DNA from: Vitrella brassicaformis
Taxonomy: Eukaryota; Sar; Vitrellaceae
DNA: 64,000 nucleotides
NCBI GenBank assembly: GCA_001179505.1
Contig: CDMY01000332.1
Span: 26,143-90,142 of the forward strand
Direction: 5' to 3'
Positions within the stretch are counted from its first letter, which is position 1. Every line of letters begins with the position of its first letter. Below the pieces are notes generated by a model. The model was not told the DNA's origin, ran no database searches, and saw only the letters and a list, made by a program, of their open reading frames with translations. Below, piece after piece: positions 23,039-34,412 of the stretch. The translations under genes and the position numbers were made by a program.

Positions 23039-26000
23039 GGGTGCATGCAGAGCAATCATCGGCCACCGTGCAGTACCATCTCTGTGGCCGTAGCTGCGGC
23101 GAGTCTTGCCAGCAACAGGTTGCTGATGACGACGCTCCCGCTGCCCACCCCCACCAGCACCCCAAAGGCAAACAGCACCAGACCCACCACCTCCTCGGCA
23201 CCGGCCAGCGGGACAGCCAGGCTGCCGCCCAGCAACCGACCAATGACGTCTGCAGGGGTCTCCTCTGGCCGCATCGTCAGTGTGGGCGTGTTGAACAGCT
23301 GCGCAAACAGGACGCCGAACAGCAGCGACAGGGCGGGGCCGCGGAAGAGCCGCGCGGAGTGGAGAAATGGCGACACGGGCGACTTGCTGGTGGGAGAAGA
23401 GACGGACGACACACAGGGAATGAAATGAGTGGCACACTTGTGTGTGGGTGGGTGGGTGGGTGGCTTTGGGGGCTGGGCTTGGGGGTTACTTACCGTGAGT
23501 ATGCGAGGATGATGGCAGCGAGTAGGATGAAGGGGAGTATGAAGGGGAGTGCCAGGGTGGGGTAAACCCACTTGGCGTCGGGCACCCGGAAGACCTGCTC
23601 CAGCTCCATCACGATCGCCGCGCTGATCCGGAAGACTCCGAAGTTCCGAAACGACACCTGACACACACACACACATACACACACACACAATCTCCCTCTC
23701 TCTCTCTGGGTGTGTGTGTGTGTTTGTCCATTTCTTGAGTACCTACCTGTCCGTGTGGGTCAGTGGCTTTGAGGTAGGTGTCTAGCCCGACTTGCGGGAG
23801 GCGCATGAGCAGCAGCATCACCCATGAGAGGATAAGGGCGAACCACCCCCACCCCATCCGCTCACGCTGCAAACTCTGCAGACGAGACGCTGATGACGCC
23901 TCACGGTTGACACCCTTTAACACACACACACACACACACAGGGAGGGAGAGAGAGAGAGGTACGTGTGTGTCTCTGGGACTCCTTTGTGGGGCGTGTGTG
24001 TGGCCGTTCGCTCAGCTCACCTCTGGTCCCTTGGTGTTGTCCCGTTTGTGGGGTGCATTGTGCGAGTGTGCGAGCCCCAGGAGCGCCCTTCCCTCGCTCT
24101 GCGTGATGACCACCGGCAGCCGCCTCCCATAGACCTTGGCCAGCATGTCCTTGACCTCCATCTCCTCCAACACCCGTCGCACACCCTCGCCGCCCACATC
24201 CACCTGAAGCCGCGCGTTGCGCACCTCCGCCCCACCCATGGCCTCGCCCTTCGCCCCAGCCTTGCGCACAACAGCCCGCCGACGGTCGGCGAGCGGCGTG
24301 GGTGTGACGGTCAGGCTGCTCGCCGGGGTGGGCTGTGCCGTGCTGGCTGACATGTTGCCGTGTCGGAGTGAGGGTGCCTCGGGCGAGGAGAACTGGCTCC
24401 AGTGTGTGTGGGTCTGGGGGCTGTCGACGCCAGAGCGGATGATGTAGTCATCGGGGAGGCCGCGGGCGGCGACTGCTGGGAGCATCCGGGGGACCTCTGG
24501 CTCGAGCACCTTGACGTCGCGCAGAGAGGGGGAGGGGAGGGGGGACATGCCCACACCGCGGGAGCGACGACCCGCTAAACACACACACACACACACACAG
24601 AGAGAGAGAGCGGGATGGATGGATGGATGGAGAGGAGAGGGATGGGGGAGAGCTGACCTTTTCTGGCGGCGGGTGACTTCTGCTTCTTCTTTCCGTAGCC
24701 GTAGACGCCGTGCTCCGGGTCGCAGCCACAGGCGCTGATGGCCGACATGGCCCTGGAGATGGGCCAGCAGTCGGGCTCGCTGCTGGTGTCGCTGATGGCG
24801 TTGGAACTCATCTCGGGGTACGACTCGCTCCGGCAGATCTCCACATCCATGTCGGCACCCTCCTCATCGGCCACACGGGCCTGGCCCTCGTCCGGCGGAG
24901 TCCACACTGACGAACCTGCACACACGCATGTAATGGAGGGTGGTGGGGGTGGTGGGTCGTGTGGCTTAAGCTTACTGAATGGGCGTTCGTCTCTCAGCAG
25001 CTGTGTGTAGGTGCGTCCCTCCGGGTCTTCCGACTCCCCGGGCAGCGCCGACAGCATCAGCGACGTCAGGCTCTCCACCGCACCGACACCTGCACCGGTC
25101 CCCTCAGCCTCCCCCTCTCCCTCCCTCTTGGCATCCTCTTTGCCCTTCTCCTTTTCCTTCTCGTTGAGCTCTTTGCCGCCTTCTGGTGGTGTGGGTGGTG
25201 GTGCGCCCAGGGTCTGCTCCATGAGCGTCTTGAACGGTCTGGCTGGCGGGGTCTCGGTGTCCTCTTCTTGCTGCTCCGGTTGTTGGTGCTGGTCCGCTCG
25301 CCCGGCGGGCTCGGCGTGAGGTGGGATGGGTGCCCTGGGAGGCACCTGTGGGGCGCTCCACGACTCCTCTGACAGCTCTTCTTGAAGGCGCCCTGCCGCC
25401 GCTGCTGCTGGTGCTGGTGCTGGTGGTGGTGCTGCGGTGAGGTTAAACGTGTCGCCCTCTCCCTCTTCCTCTCCCTCTGCCCATGCCTCCTCCTCTCCCT
25501 GATGGTATTGCCTGCGGTGGATGGGCGACGACTGCTCGCTGCTGTTGTTGCTGCGGCCCATGTACTGGGCTATCACGTCAGACGGCGCCGAGAACGACTG
25601 CGCCTTGTCCTGCTCGCTCACGCGGCCATCATCCCCATCCCCATCCCCATCCCCATCCCCACCGGCACCTGCCTCGGCCTCTGCATCCTCCTCCTCGCCC
25701 TCCTCCGGGATGGGCCCCTGGGCAATCGGCTGGAAGCCCGTCAGGTTGGGGTGCACAATCGCCAGCGGCTGGCTGAGGTTGGGTGTCGGCGACCGCTCAG
25801 GCTCCCACACACCGCTGTGGGGGGTCGGCGTCGTCACAGAAGCAGCCGGCCGCGTCGAGGGCGTCTCGCGTGCCCCACGCTCCATCGACTTGTCCGACGC
25901 CCCGCCGTGTACGCGGCCCTCACTGAGGGTGTCCGAGTGCACCGATGAGTCGGTAAAGTCGCTGGGGTGCCTCTCAAGTGCGGGTCCAGTGGCCTCGAGC

Positions 26001-27174
26001 AGCTGGAATGAGGGCCCCAGGAAGAACTTGAGCCTGATTGCGGTGAGAGTGAGCCCGGTGCCGACGATGCCGCCCCCAAGGATGCCGAGTTGTGAGTGGA
26101 TGAGGCAGAGGGCGGCTGCGGGGACGGTGGTGGCGAGGGATGCGAAGAGGATGAAGGGGGTCGACTGGCGCAGCGCCTTGAGACCGCCGCACTGACACGC
26201 CACCAGAATGGGAACCACCTGGTGTCGTGACACACACACATGACGCAACAAGGGCACACGAAACACATCATGACGCACACACGAATGAATGGCAAAGCGC
26301 ATCCGTGTGTCCCCAAAGATGCAAACAGCATACATACCGCCGAGCAGAGTGCCATGACGGCCATGGTCTTGACGGCGGTCTCGATCATGACTTCCTCCAT
26401 GCCCTCATCGAAGGGCACCAGCAGGCCCTCCATGGAGCTCCCGTCCGTGGCCTCAGTGGGCACGAACTGCAGACCGAACCAAATGGGCAGCCCGCTTGTG
26501 CCGCCCATCAGCGCCAGAGGCGCCAGGGCTGCGCCCGCAGTGAGGGCGGCCGACGGGGGCCACCCGAGGGCGTTCAGCAGCAGAGAGGCGAAGACGCCAC
26601 CGCTGCCAAGACTGAGAGGAGGGGAGAGGACAGCCGAACGAACAGGTAGGCAGGTAGCCTGTGCGTGTGTTGTTGTGTGATTGTTTACCCGATGAGTCCC
26701 TCCACGATGAAGCTGAGTCCCACGGTGATGGCCATCATCTCTGCCGCGGGGTGGCGCCCACACGCCTCCCGCAACACGCTGCACACACCACCCCTGAACA
26801 CACACACACACAGCGCCACAGCAAAGGCGGTCACACACAGGAACGGGAGCGTCACGGGGGGTGTCAACTCCCACTGCCTGCCCCTTGGTCGCTCACATGA
26901 GCCTTGACGTGAGCATGACTCTGAAGAAGACGATCCCGGCGAACACGGCTGACAATGGGATGAGGGCGTTGAGCAGCCCCACGACGAGCGCCGCGTTGAC
27001 CTGGTCGGACCTGCTGTTGACGAAGAACATCCGGGCGATGTAGAGGAGCAGCGCCGAGAGGAACAGACAGACTGCCGAGCCGAACCGCGCCCTCTTGGGC
27101 AGCAGGGAGATGCCGACCAGGAAGATCAGAGGGATGGACAGCACGCCCGCCTCTGCCTCCTCGCCGATGTCCAT
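22482..27174 (-). CDS. L-lactate permease (LctP) family transporter with giant loop
   Basis: Twelve exons in phase: 27174-26897, 26793-26689, 26611-26338, 26218-24976, 24915-24658, 24574-24021, 23875-23747, 23657-23494, 23386-23077, 22998-22896, 22814-22635, 22531-22482 (1215 aa). LctP signatures are MAITVGLSFIVEGLIGLGSGG followed by GWPPSAALTAG, ALMGGTSGLPIWFGL, GVLVGVGSGSVVISNLL, and GGCVGQALAAENMLAAAIAV near the end, where bacterial LctP has its Gln...Asn-Val-Val-Ala-Ala motif. The last exon supplies the final helix (VLICGVGLPVLGLAW). Bacterial members are ~550 aa proton/lactate-glycolate symporters. Here ~600 extra residues, acidic and Pro/Gln/Glu-rich, sit between residues ~305 and ~905 after a block of helices. 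The 60-nt intron 24916-24975 is in frame and could be retained. Substrate is inferred only. Confidence 0.84.
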
Positions 27175-27348
27175 CGCTGTGCGGACCGCCGGATCTTCCT
27201 CTTCTTCCGGGAGGAGTCTGCGAGCTTTTTTGAGAGCCAAGCTCGCGTCTCGACTCTCGCCCACCCCCCTCTCTTCTTCTTTTTTCGAGGACCGAAGGCC
27301 AACCGACCTTCACCGAACAGCTCGTTTGTGGGGTGCTCATCCATCACC
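27175..27348. promoter_or_regulatory. short divergent promoter region
   Basis: 174 nt between the start codons of the lactate permease gene (-) and the p25-alpha gene (+). Frames extend through it on the minus strand without an ATG, so I treat it as the shared 5' region. Confidence 0.5.
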
Positions 27349-27954
27349 ATGGCTGACGTGTCCGAGGCGTTTCGCAGCTTTGCTGGCGGGGCGAGCGAAC
27401 TGGACGGCCGGCAGTTCGTCAAACTCTGGTTAGCATAGCAGCCTGGGGGTGGGGTGGACGGTGACGGCCCGGGCAGCCCCATGCCCATGTTCTGTGTTTG
27501 TGTTGCTGTGCAGCAAGGTGAGGCCACGTGCTGTGGGGCTCCACCTCGGGCGGTCGATTGCTCGGCGTGCGCACCTTTCTCTCTCTCTCTCGCTCTCTCT
27601 CCGTGTGTTCGATTCTGTCTGTGTGTCTGTCTGTGCGCTTGTGATTGGTCGACCAGGACTGCAGAATCATCGACTCCAAGTGCACTTCCACTGACGTACG
27701 TGAGCGACGGATGGCAGAATTTGCCGTCGTTTCTTCATCCATTGAATGATAAGAGTGGTATTCGTTGCCTGCCTGCCTGGCTGGCTGGCTGGCTGGCTGG
27801 CTGCAGGTGGACCTGATCTTCGCCAAAGTCAAGCAGAAGGCCGCAAGGAAGGTCGACAGCAGGGAGGGGAGGGAGGGAGGGAGGGAGGGACAGGACAACC
27901 AAGCAGCTGACTTATGGGAGACACGACGCCCTTCCCATACACATGGTTCCGGTG

Positions 27955-27989
<35 letters not shown>

Positions 27990-28901
27990 TGTGTTGGATG
28001 TTGTCACCATGTCAGATCAATTTGTTTGAGTTTGAGCAGGCCCTGGAGCTGCTGGCCGAGAAGAAAAAGATCTCCGTTTCTGACCTCAAGAACAAAATCG
28101 GCTCCTCACAGGGTCCGTCTGTGAACACACACACTCAGACACAGAGACAGAGAGAGATAGAGAGAGAGAAAGGGACACCATCCGTGTGGTGTGAATGATG
28201 TGTGTGTATGTGTGTCGGTGGCTGGACGGGTGCCCTCACTGCACGTGGCACGGTGTCAGGACCCGTTCTCACCGGCACCAAGACCGAGGCTGTCAAGTAG
28301 GACACACACCACACACGAGACCACGAGACACACACTGATCTTCATATCCTCTGTCTGTATGTCTCTCTCTCTGTACCTGTGTGTGTGTGCAGGTTCTATG
28401 ACGACAAGTCGACGGTAAATGACCACAGTGGGAATGAAGGGGAATGAGGGCGTGTGAGGGTCTGCTGGCATTGTGTGACACCTACCTGTCTCTCACTCAC
28501 TGCTGACTCTGACTCTGACTCTCACTCTGCTGCATCGGGTGACTGTGGCCCCGGTGCGGTGCTTGCAGTTCACGGGTGTGCACCAGCACGGCGGTCCCTC
28601 GACGGTCGACAAGGGGCGAAACAAATTCTCAGACCTCTCTGAATTCTGCGGTACACACACACACAGACAGAGGCACGTGTGTGTGAAGGGCAGAATGTGC
28701 GCACACACACACCCCTAAACATAAACATACCTCTGTCTGTATCCCATCGGTGTGTCTTGTGTTGATCGCATTGCCTGCAGACCGCACCCCTGCCGACGTC
28801 AGAGGTGCTGCAATGACTGACTGGCAAAAGAGCTGGCTGATTTGTGGGGCCGTGAATGTGTGTGTGCCGGTGTGAGTGCAGGCATCAAGTCGCTCAAGTA
28901 A
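27349..28901 (+). CDS. p25-alpha/TPPP family protein (flagellar microtubule-associated)
   Basis: Ten short exons in phase: 27349-27428, 27514-27517, 27657-27695, 27807-27851, 28016-28112, 28260-28296, 28393-28414, 28569-28650, 28781-28804, 28882-28901 (149 aa). The spliced product matches the p25-alpha domain: LDGRQFVKLCKDCRIID, STDVDLIFAKVKQK, INLFEFEQALELLA, then the family hallmark KFYDDKSTFTGVHQHGGPS near residues 105-125. TPPP proteins bundle microtubules; protist homologues occur in flagella (Chlamydomonas FAP265). Exon 2 is only 4 nt long and is needed to make the conserved Cys-Lys-Asp-Cys. No separate long ORF exists, so the gene is easily missed. It shares a 174-nt upstream region with the lactate permease gene. 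Confidence 0.88.
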
Positions 28902-29341
28902 CCGACTAACTAACGGGCTTCATACTTGCACCCACACATCGGCACCGAAATGGACGAGGGAGTAAATGTTGTATGGTGTCTGCTGCCTGATGAACGGGGG
29001 TTGGGTGGGAGGGAGGGAGACCCTGAAGTGCGCTGTGTGTGGGGTATGGGCGTGTGTGCACCTAGAGAGGGCTTCATTTCGTTTGCTCCCTGTCTGTCTG
29101 TCTGTCTGAGTGAATGAAGTATGTGTGTGGATGGATGGATGGATTGCCTCATACTGACCGACGAACGATATACAGAGGTTCACGCACCAATGTAGACATC
29201 TGAGCCAGCGCATTGGATGACTCAATCACTGACTGCATTTAAGTGCTCAGCGGTCCGGGTCGACCCAGGCATGTATCCACACAAACACTCGACTCACACA
29301 GACCCTGCCTGCCTGCCTGCCTGCCAACGTCCCTGTCTGTC
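28902..29341. other. intergenic between convergent genes
   Basis: 3' flanks of the TPPP (+) and ABA4-like (-) genes, with GTCT, GGAT and TGCC tandem runs. No gene seen. Confidence 0.5.
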
Positions 29342-30250
29342 TTATCTGTCACCAGATCGTCTTGCCGTCCTATCGCCTCCCATGAGCCTCTCTGCCTGTT
29401 CCCCCATCCCCATCTCCTCACTAACATCCGCGTCCTCTCTCTCGACCCCGCCGCCCAACTTGCTCAGCTGCACCATCAGCAGGTGCAGCAAATAGCCAGG
29501 GGGGCCCGCCGCAAACGTGACAGCCAGGGCAAACGAAGTGTTGATGCCCCTCCGGAGGCCATCGAGATAGATGAGCTGACCAGCCAGGAGGTCCCAGGTA
29601 AGTGCATGTGCCCACTCCTCGGCAACGAAGATGGGAGATTCGCGCATCTGTACCATTGCTGAGAGCCGGATGACCGCCTCGCTGACGAAGAATGTCCCCA
29701 GTTCTTGCGCGTCAGGCTGCCCGAGACCGTAGACGAACATAGAGAGCTGACAGAGGGCCGTGAGGGCCACGGGGATGGGTGTCTTCATGACGCTTTGCGT
29801 CAGGGACCAGTTCGGCAGGAAGACCATGAGCAGCCAGAAAGGTGTGACCCCGCAATTGGCCAGTGTGAATGCAATCGCCTCGGGTGTGTCCAGCTCGGGC
29901 GTGGGCAGGGAGAGGGCAAGCGACGTACCACTGTGCCGGTGTTGGCGTCGACTCATCGGCCGCCAATCGGTCCCCCGTTTTTGCGGTGACAGAGAGAGCA
30001 GCGGTCTGCGGAGTGGCTGCGTTGTGAGTTCCGCTGTGGCCGGGACGGGGGAGACGAATGCCGAAGGACCGGCTGCGGCCGCTGCATTGCAGAGGGCTGA
30101 CAGCTTTGTCAAGATCAGCAGGGGCAGTAGCCGCAGAAATCGCTGCTCGGCTGTGAGTGACAATGTCCTCAACATCACCCTCAACATGAATGCTAGTTGG
30201 CTCCGCAGGCAGCTCGCAAACGCGTAAGGACACTCCGTTAAACCTTGCAT
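29342..30250 (-). CDS. ABA4-like (DUF4281) membrane protein, neoxanthin-synthase family
   Basis: A single exon from ATG 30250 to the stop at 29342 gives 302 residues. The region after residue ~110 matches ABA4/DUF4281: AFTLANCGVTPFWLLMV, a helix near PVALTALCQLSMFVYGL, then the conserved AEEWAHALTWDLLAGQ followed by YLDGLRRGINT and a last hydrophobic GPPGYLLHLLM. In plants ABA4 is a plastid membrane protein required for neoxanthin formation from violaxanthin. The first ~90 residues contain a hydrophobic leader (FLRLLPLLILTKLSAL) then an Arg/Ser/Thr-rich stretch, consistent with complex-plastid targeting. Other in-frame ATGs exist at 30187 and 30175, so the exact start is uncertain. In a chromerid this would fit violaxanthin/vaucheriaxanthin metabolism. 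Confidence 0.83.
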   Translation of the reverse strand: MQGLTECPYAFASCLRSQLAFMLRVMLRTLSLTAEQRFLRLLPLLILTKLSALCNAAAAAGPSAFVSPVPATAELTTQPLRRPLLSLSPQKRGTDWRPMSRRQHRHSGTSLALSLPTPELDTPEAIAFTLANCGVTPFWLLMVFLPNWSLTQSVMKTPIPVALTALCQLSMFVYGLGQPDAQELGTFFVSEAVIRLSAMVQMRESPIFVAEEWAHALTWDLLAGQLIYLDGLRRGINTSFALAVTFAAGPPGYLLHLLMVQLSKLGGGVEREDADVSEEMGMGEQAERLMGGDRTARRSGDR

Positions 30251-30580
30251 GCAAATTCTGATGGTAGCTGTTGTGTGTTTGGCTTTCACATGCTGTCAGT
30301 GACACGCACTGACTGTCATGACAGGGTACTTCCCAACTTTCGGCATGACGGTGGATGATTCAAAAATCATCACGAGATGCAGGCAAGTGATACCCACCCA
30401 GTCACATGGCACAGACACATTGCCATATGACTCACTTGTTACCCTCAAAGTCGTACAGCAGAACATGTTCGCGCCGCCCGCCAGGCGTCCACCAAATATG
30501 GTCACCTTTTGCTTTCATCTATTTTCCTGCCATGTCTCAATGACAAACGAAAAGCCTGGACAGAGCTCGGCCTACTAGAA

Positions 30581-33309
30581 AGAGCAGCATTTGGTAAGGG
30601 CCCCAACATACCTTCATTCTTACCGGCCCAGCATCGCCCCACTTCTCCTCACCCATGGCACGCATAGTGTAGATCGCAAACAGCATGTACCAAGTCGATA
30701 TACTACACAAGAAGCCAACATACAGGACAAAGAAAAGTGACGGTGCAATTGATGAGTCTCACCAGCAAAGGCCAGTCCAGAGACACATAAGGCATCTGCA
30801 CCATACTACACTGCTCTCATATTCCGCTCGCACCATTGGCAGGTTGTTCCACCGAATTAACACAACAAACAGCACGTGGAGAGACGAACAACAAATGGGC
30901 CGCAATGTGAGGTATACGCTTTCGGGTCCCTGTGTTCCTTACCGCTTCGAAGGCACACTCGATGATGACCAGGACAAGTAGACGAGCCATACCTTGTAGA
31001 AAGCTGACATGCGACGAATCACTGCCCCATATCTGATTGCTTATGAGAACCACCAGATTCGAGAAAAGCAAGACGGTGACCTCCAGAAAGGCCCACACCC
31101 TGATTTGCTCCGATAAAGCTCTCAGGTAGCGAGGGCTCACGTCCAAAGAGGCGAGAGCCGATTGTAGATTGGTCGGGGGGTGAGACACGATCGGCTCTTC
31201 CGCAATGTAGGAAAGGCCCGCTCTCAGTATTCGGCTACTCGTCATGCTGGCATTTTCGTGTCTCGCAGTGTCGTGGTCCTTGCGCGAGGACAATGAGGTG
31301 ATTTTTCTCATTTTCTCTACCGCCGCAATAGTTTTGCTGTCATTAGAGGAAGGCCGCGTTGCCTTTCGCCTCCTGTCTCTCAGAAATCTTCGCGCAGCGA
31401 TAAAGAGTAGTATCCAGTATGGTAGGAAGATGTCACTCAGGAGGTCCAATCTGAAAGCAGCAAGCCAGCAGATCGATGCAAATACAAGAAAAGGCAAGTG
31501 TCTGCGCCATGGCCAGGCCGCTTACAACGAAATCAAGACCGAATAAAAAATCTTTGCGGACAGCCTAACCATTTCCGCCTGCAGCAGGCGAGGGTAGATC
31601 ACGAGAACCATCTTAATCAGAATTGCGAGGTATCCGTTGAGCGTCGGTGGCCCCTCCTGCGTCGACACACATATATATCGACACACATATACATACTTCC
31701 TTTTACTTGTTTTCGAAGCTCACTTTCATCGATCTCGCAAGCTTCGAAATGAGCGAGATAATGGGTAGCATGGCAAGGACGAATATGAGCGCCCTTCGCG
31801 TCTTGTCAGCATCAGTTGTCGTTGCTTTTACTGTAGAGCGTACGAAGTGTCCCAGCACGCCCAGAGCTACAATGCCCGCCGCGCAGGCAGTGCCTGCTTT
31901 GACTGCATAGCCCCACTTGTTCCTGACGCCCAGCGACTTTGCAGCTGTGTAGAAGTGTGCGTACGGCCATATCAAGGAGCACACCAAGAAAAGCCAAAAG
32001 ACGCATCGTAGCGAGCGGCGATCCCAATGAGCGTGATAAGCCACCGAAACCATAATGCTGAGCGTTAAGGGTGTTACGACCAACCACCATGACGTCTTGA
32101 GGCGTGATATGATCTTGGGCAGGTTGCATCCATCGGTCAGGTGGAGAAGGAAGAGGTAGACCGTCAAGACCATCACAGCCCGGCTAACGATGTCAAAGGT
32201 GAGGCCGACTACGGTTGAATCACAGGCGAAGCCCATAGCGATCACATAGAGGATGAAAATGCCCGCAAGTGCCATGCCCCTGAGCAGCTTCCTCGTAGTG
32301 ACTTTGATGACTTGACAGACAGTCACACGGAGGGGCCCAGGGTCAAAAGTGGCGCCCACTAGCACCTGCTGCGAGCTGCCGTCGGGTCTTAAGACCGTCT
32401 CGTATGTAAGCCTTGTCTCCTTCTCTTCATAAGCAGCGTCATAGCCTGCCGCCTCGCGAAACCTGCCAATGGGGGATGCAGCGACGAGACATGACACAAA
32501 AAAGGGGCCACCCTGCACTTTTCGCAGTGGTTCTTCTCTTATTGCTCACTCGTGCACCAATGCATTAAGCGCCTGCTCCTCTCGTGGCAACGCATGACCC
32601 TCCTCTGCGTAATCTTCATTGGCGTCCACGTTGTTCGCGTCATCGGCCATGCTCGATCGTCTCATTGTTGCGGCTGTAGTGACTGACGCGAAGGTCGCTC
32701 GTCTCTCTTGCTTCTCGTCGCCGAGCTCAGCTGCCGTGATAGCAACGGGCTCTCCACTCTTAGTAGCCACCGCGCCGTCAGTGTCATGCTTGTGTTCTTC
32801 GCCTGTCAGGTGGCCGGCTGTAAGGGTACTTTGCGGCGAGAACCTGAGCGTCACCTCGGACACAGTGGCGCATGGCTCGTCACCGTAGGCTTGGGAAGGC
32901 CTTGCGGTCTCCCAAATGGGATGATCATCCGACACGGACGAAGCCCCCCCGCTGATCTCTGTCATCAAACAGCGGAAAGAAAGGCCCCATGTGATTGCTC
33001 CTTGTGTGTTCATTCATCAATCATTCATTCGTGGCAGGGGGGTGACTGACCTCTTCGTAGACCGTTATTCATGGACCGAAAGTCGTCTTGACGCCGCCCC
33101 TCACCTCCGTCATTGCTTTGTACACAGCCCGCATCCATTGGGGTCTGCCGATTCAGTGCCGAATCTGCCACACTCATCGGCGGTGACTCGACTGTCTCAG
33201 CCTCTTTGCCATATACATGCTGATCTGAAGCTGTCTGAAGCACTTTGCCGTATACATGCTGATATAGTGCCCACTTATCCAGGCTATCGCGAGCCGGGAA
33301 GAGATCCAA
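30581..33309 (-). CDS. unrecognised polytopic membrane protein with acidic N terminus
   Basis: Exons that join in phase: ~33309-33050 (start not resolved), ~32962-32550, 32462 to ~31720 (donor GTGAGC after SKLARSMK), ~31660-31560 (STQEGPPTLNGYLAIL...), ~31450-30943 after a TTTCAG acceptor, and one or two short exons down to ~30600 that I cannot fix. The N-terminal ~200 residues are polar, Asp/Glu-rich and contain a repeated QHVYGK motif. Then come many predicted helices: MALAGIFILYVIAMGF, AVMVLTVYLFLLHL, LVVTPLTLSIMVSVAY, CVFWLFLVCSLIW, AGIVALGVLGHF, ALIFVLAMLPIISLI, MVLVIYPRLL, IFLPYWILLFIAARR, VTVLLFSNLVVLI, ARLLVLVIIECAF. A long charged loop (RRRKATRP...) separates the last helices. I recognise no family; it could be a lineage-specific channel, transporter or receptor. 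Confidence 0.55.
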
Positions 33310-33481
33310 GGCTCGCCAACGCCGCAGCCTTGACGAAGAGTATGGCTATCGCTGCTATATGGAGTCTGATGAAGAACTGATAGATAGCTGTTATTTCTTG
33401 TCGTTGTCCGCTCGCCTCGTCGTCCGCCAGCCGAGGTTGTTCGGTTCGGTTCTGTGAGTGAGGCGTGTCGTCCCTGAGGGA

Positions 33482-34142
33482 ATGGATCCCGCTTCGCCTG
33501 ATGCTGAGGCCGCCACGACACAATGCTCAGACTATGAGCACTTCCTCACTCAGTACGTGAGCACACCCGACTGCTGCACACAGAGAATAGCGGGTTAGAA
33601 GCCACGGAGAGCTTTTCTGCCTTGTTCTGTCGCTTCCTTTACTGCAGGAGCCCAAATCAGCCCCTCTGGGAAGGCCCGGTAGGCTCGCTGCAGTGTCTGA
33701 GTTGCAAAGGCACCCTGAGATGTGGCAGGCAGGCCCAAGTCAATGTGTCTGTGTGTCTGTGTGGCTGCAGAAACCGGTCGCATCCTCCCAAGAGAGAGAG
33801 CCCATATCGCTGGTCGTCTACTCACAGCAGACCCACACCGACTCCAGCACAGAGTCGCCCGCCACCAACAGCCAAGGCGACGCCGAGCGGTCCTTCTCCA
33901 CCCTCCTGCACACACAGACGGACGGTGGCGATGTCGATGACCAAGGCGTATCTGCCAGCAGCTGTGGTGGCACTGCGGGGGTCAGGAAGGGCGGGCGTCG
34001 GAGGAACAACGGCGGTGAGCGGGAGGGGTCCTATGTGGAGGGGTATGGATCGGAGGGCGACGGCAGCGAGTGGCGGGAAAAGGAGGGGGTCGTGGGGGCT
34101 GACCACCACCTGCAGCAGCAGCAGCTCCTGAGGGCGCGTGCT
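33482..34142 (+). CDS. possible coding exons, unresolved (separate gene or 5' part of the TRF4-like gene)
   Basis: An ATG at 33482 opens MDPASPDAEAATTQ followed by a donor near 33555; an exon after the acceptor at ~33646 reads in two competing frames. One frame contains LQCLSCKGTLRCG, a possible small metal-binding motif; the other runs into a Ser/Thr/Gly/Gln-rich stretch ending at a donor near 34142. I could not join it in phase to 34413. It may be a small gene or an alternative 5' end. Confidence 0.25.
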
Positions 34143-34412
34143 GCAGGTAGGGACGGACGGACGTCGGCATCCATACAATTATGCCTGGGTGTGTGGTGGG
34201 TGCATATGGTATGGTGGTATCAGGGCGTGGTTTGGGCAGGGGCCTTTCTCGACAGGTACGCCTACAGGCACACGAGAGAACCAGAGGACCACACGCACAC
34301 ATCACACGGATGGACGGCCTGCCTGCCTGCCTGCCACTCTGTGTGGGTGGGGGGTTAGGTCGGTCCCCCTCCGTTGTCGCGTCGCCCCTCGTCGACGAAC
34401 GTGCCCCCCGCG

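Noticed and set aside
24575-26335. Treating the 586-codon minus frame as a separate gene
   Set aside because: It begins and ends with lactate-permease helices and joins its neighbours in phase, so it is the loop-bearing middle of one transporter gene.
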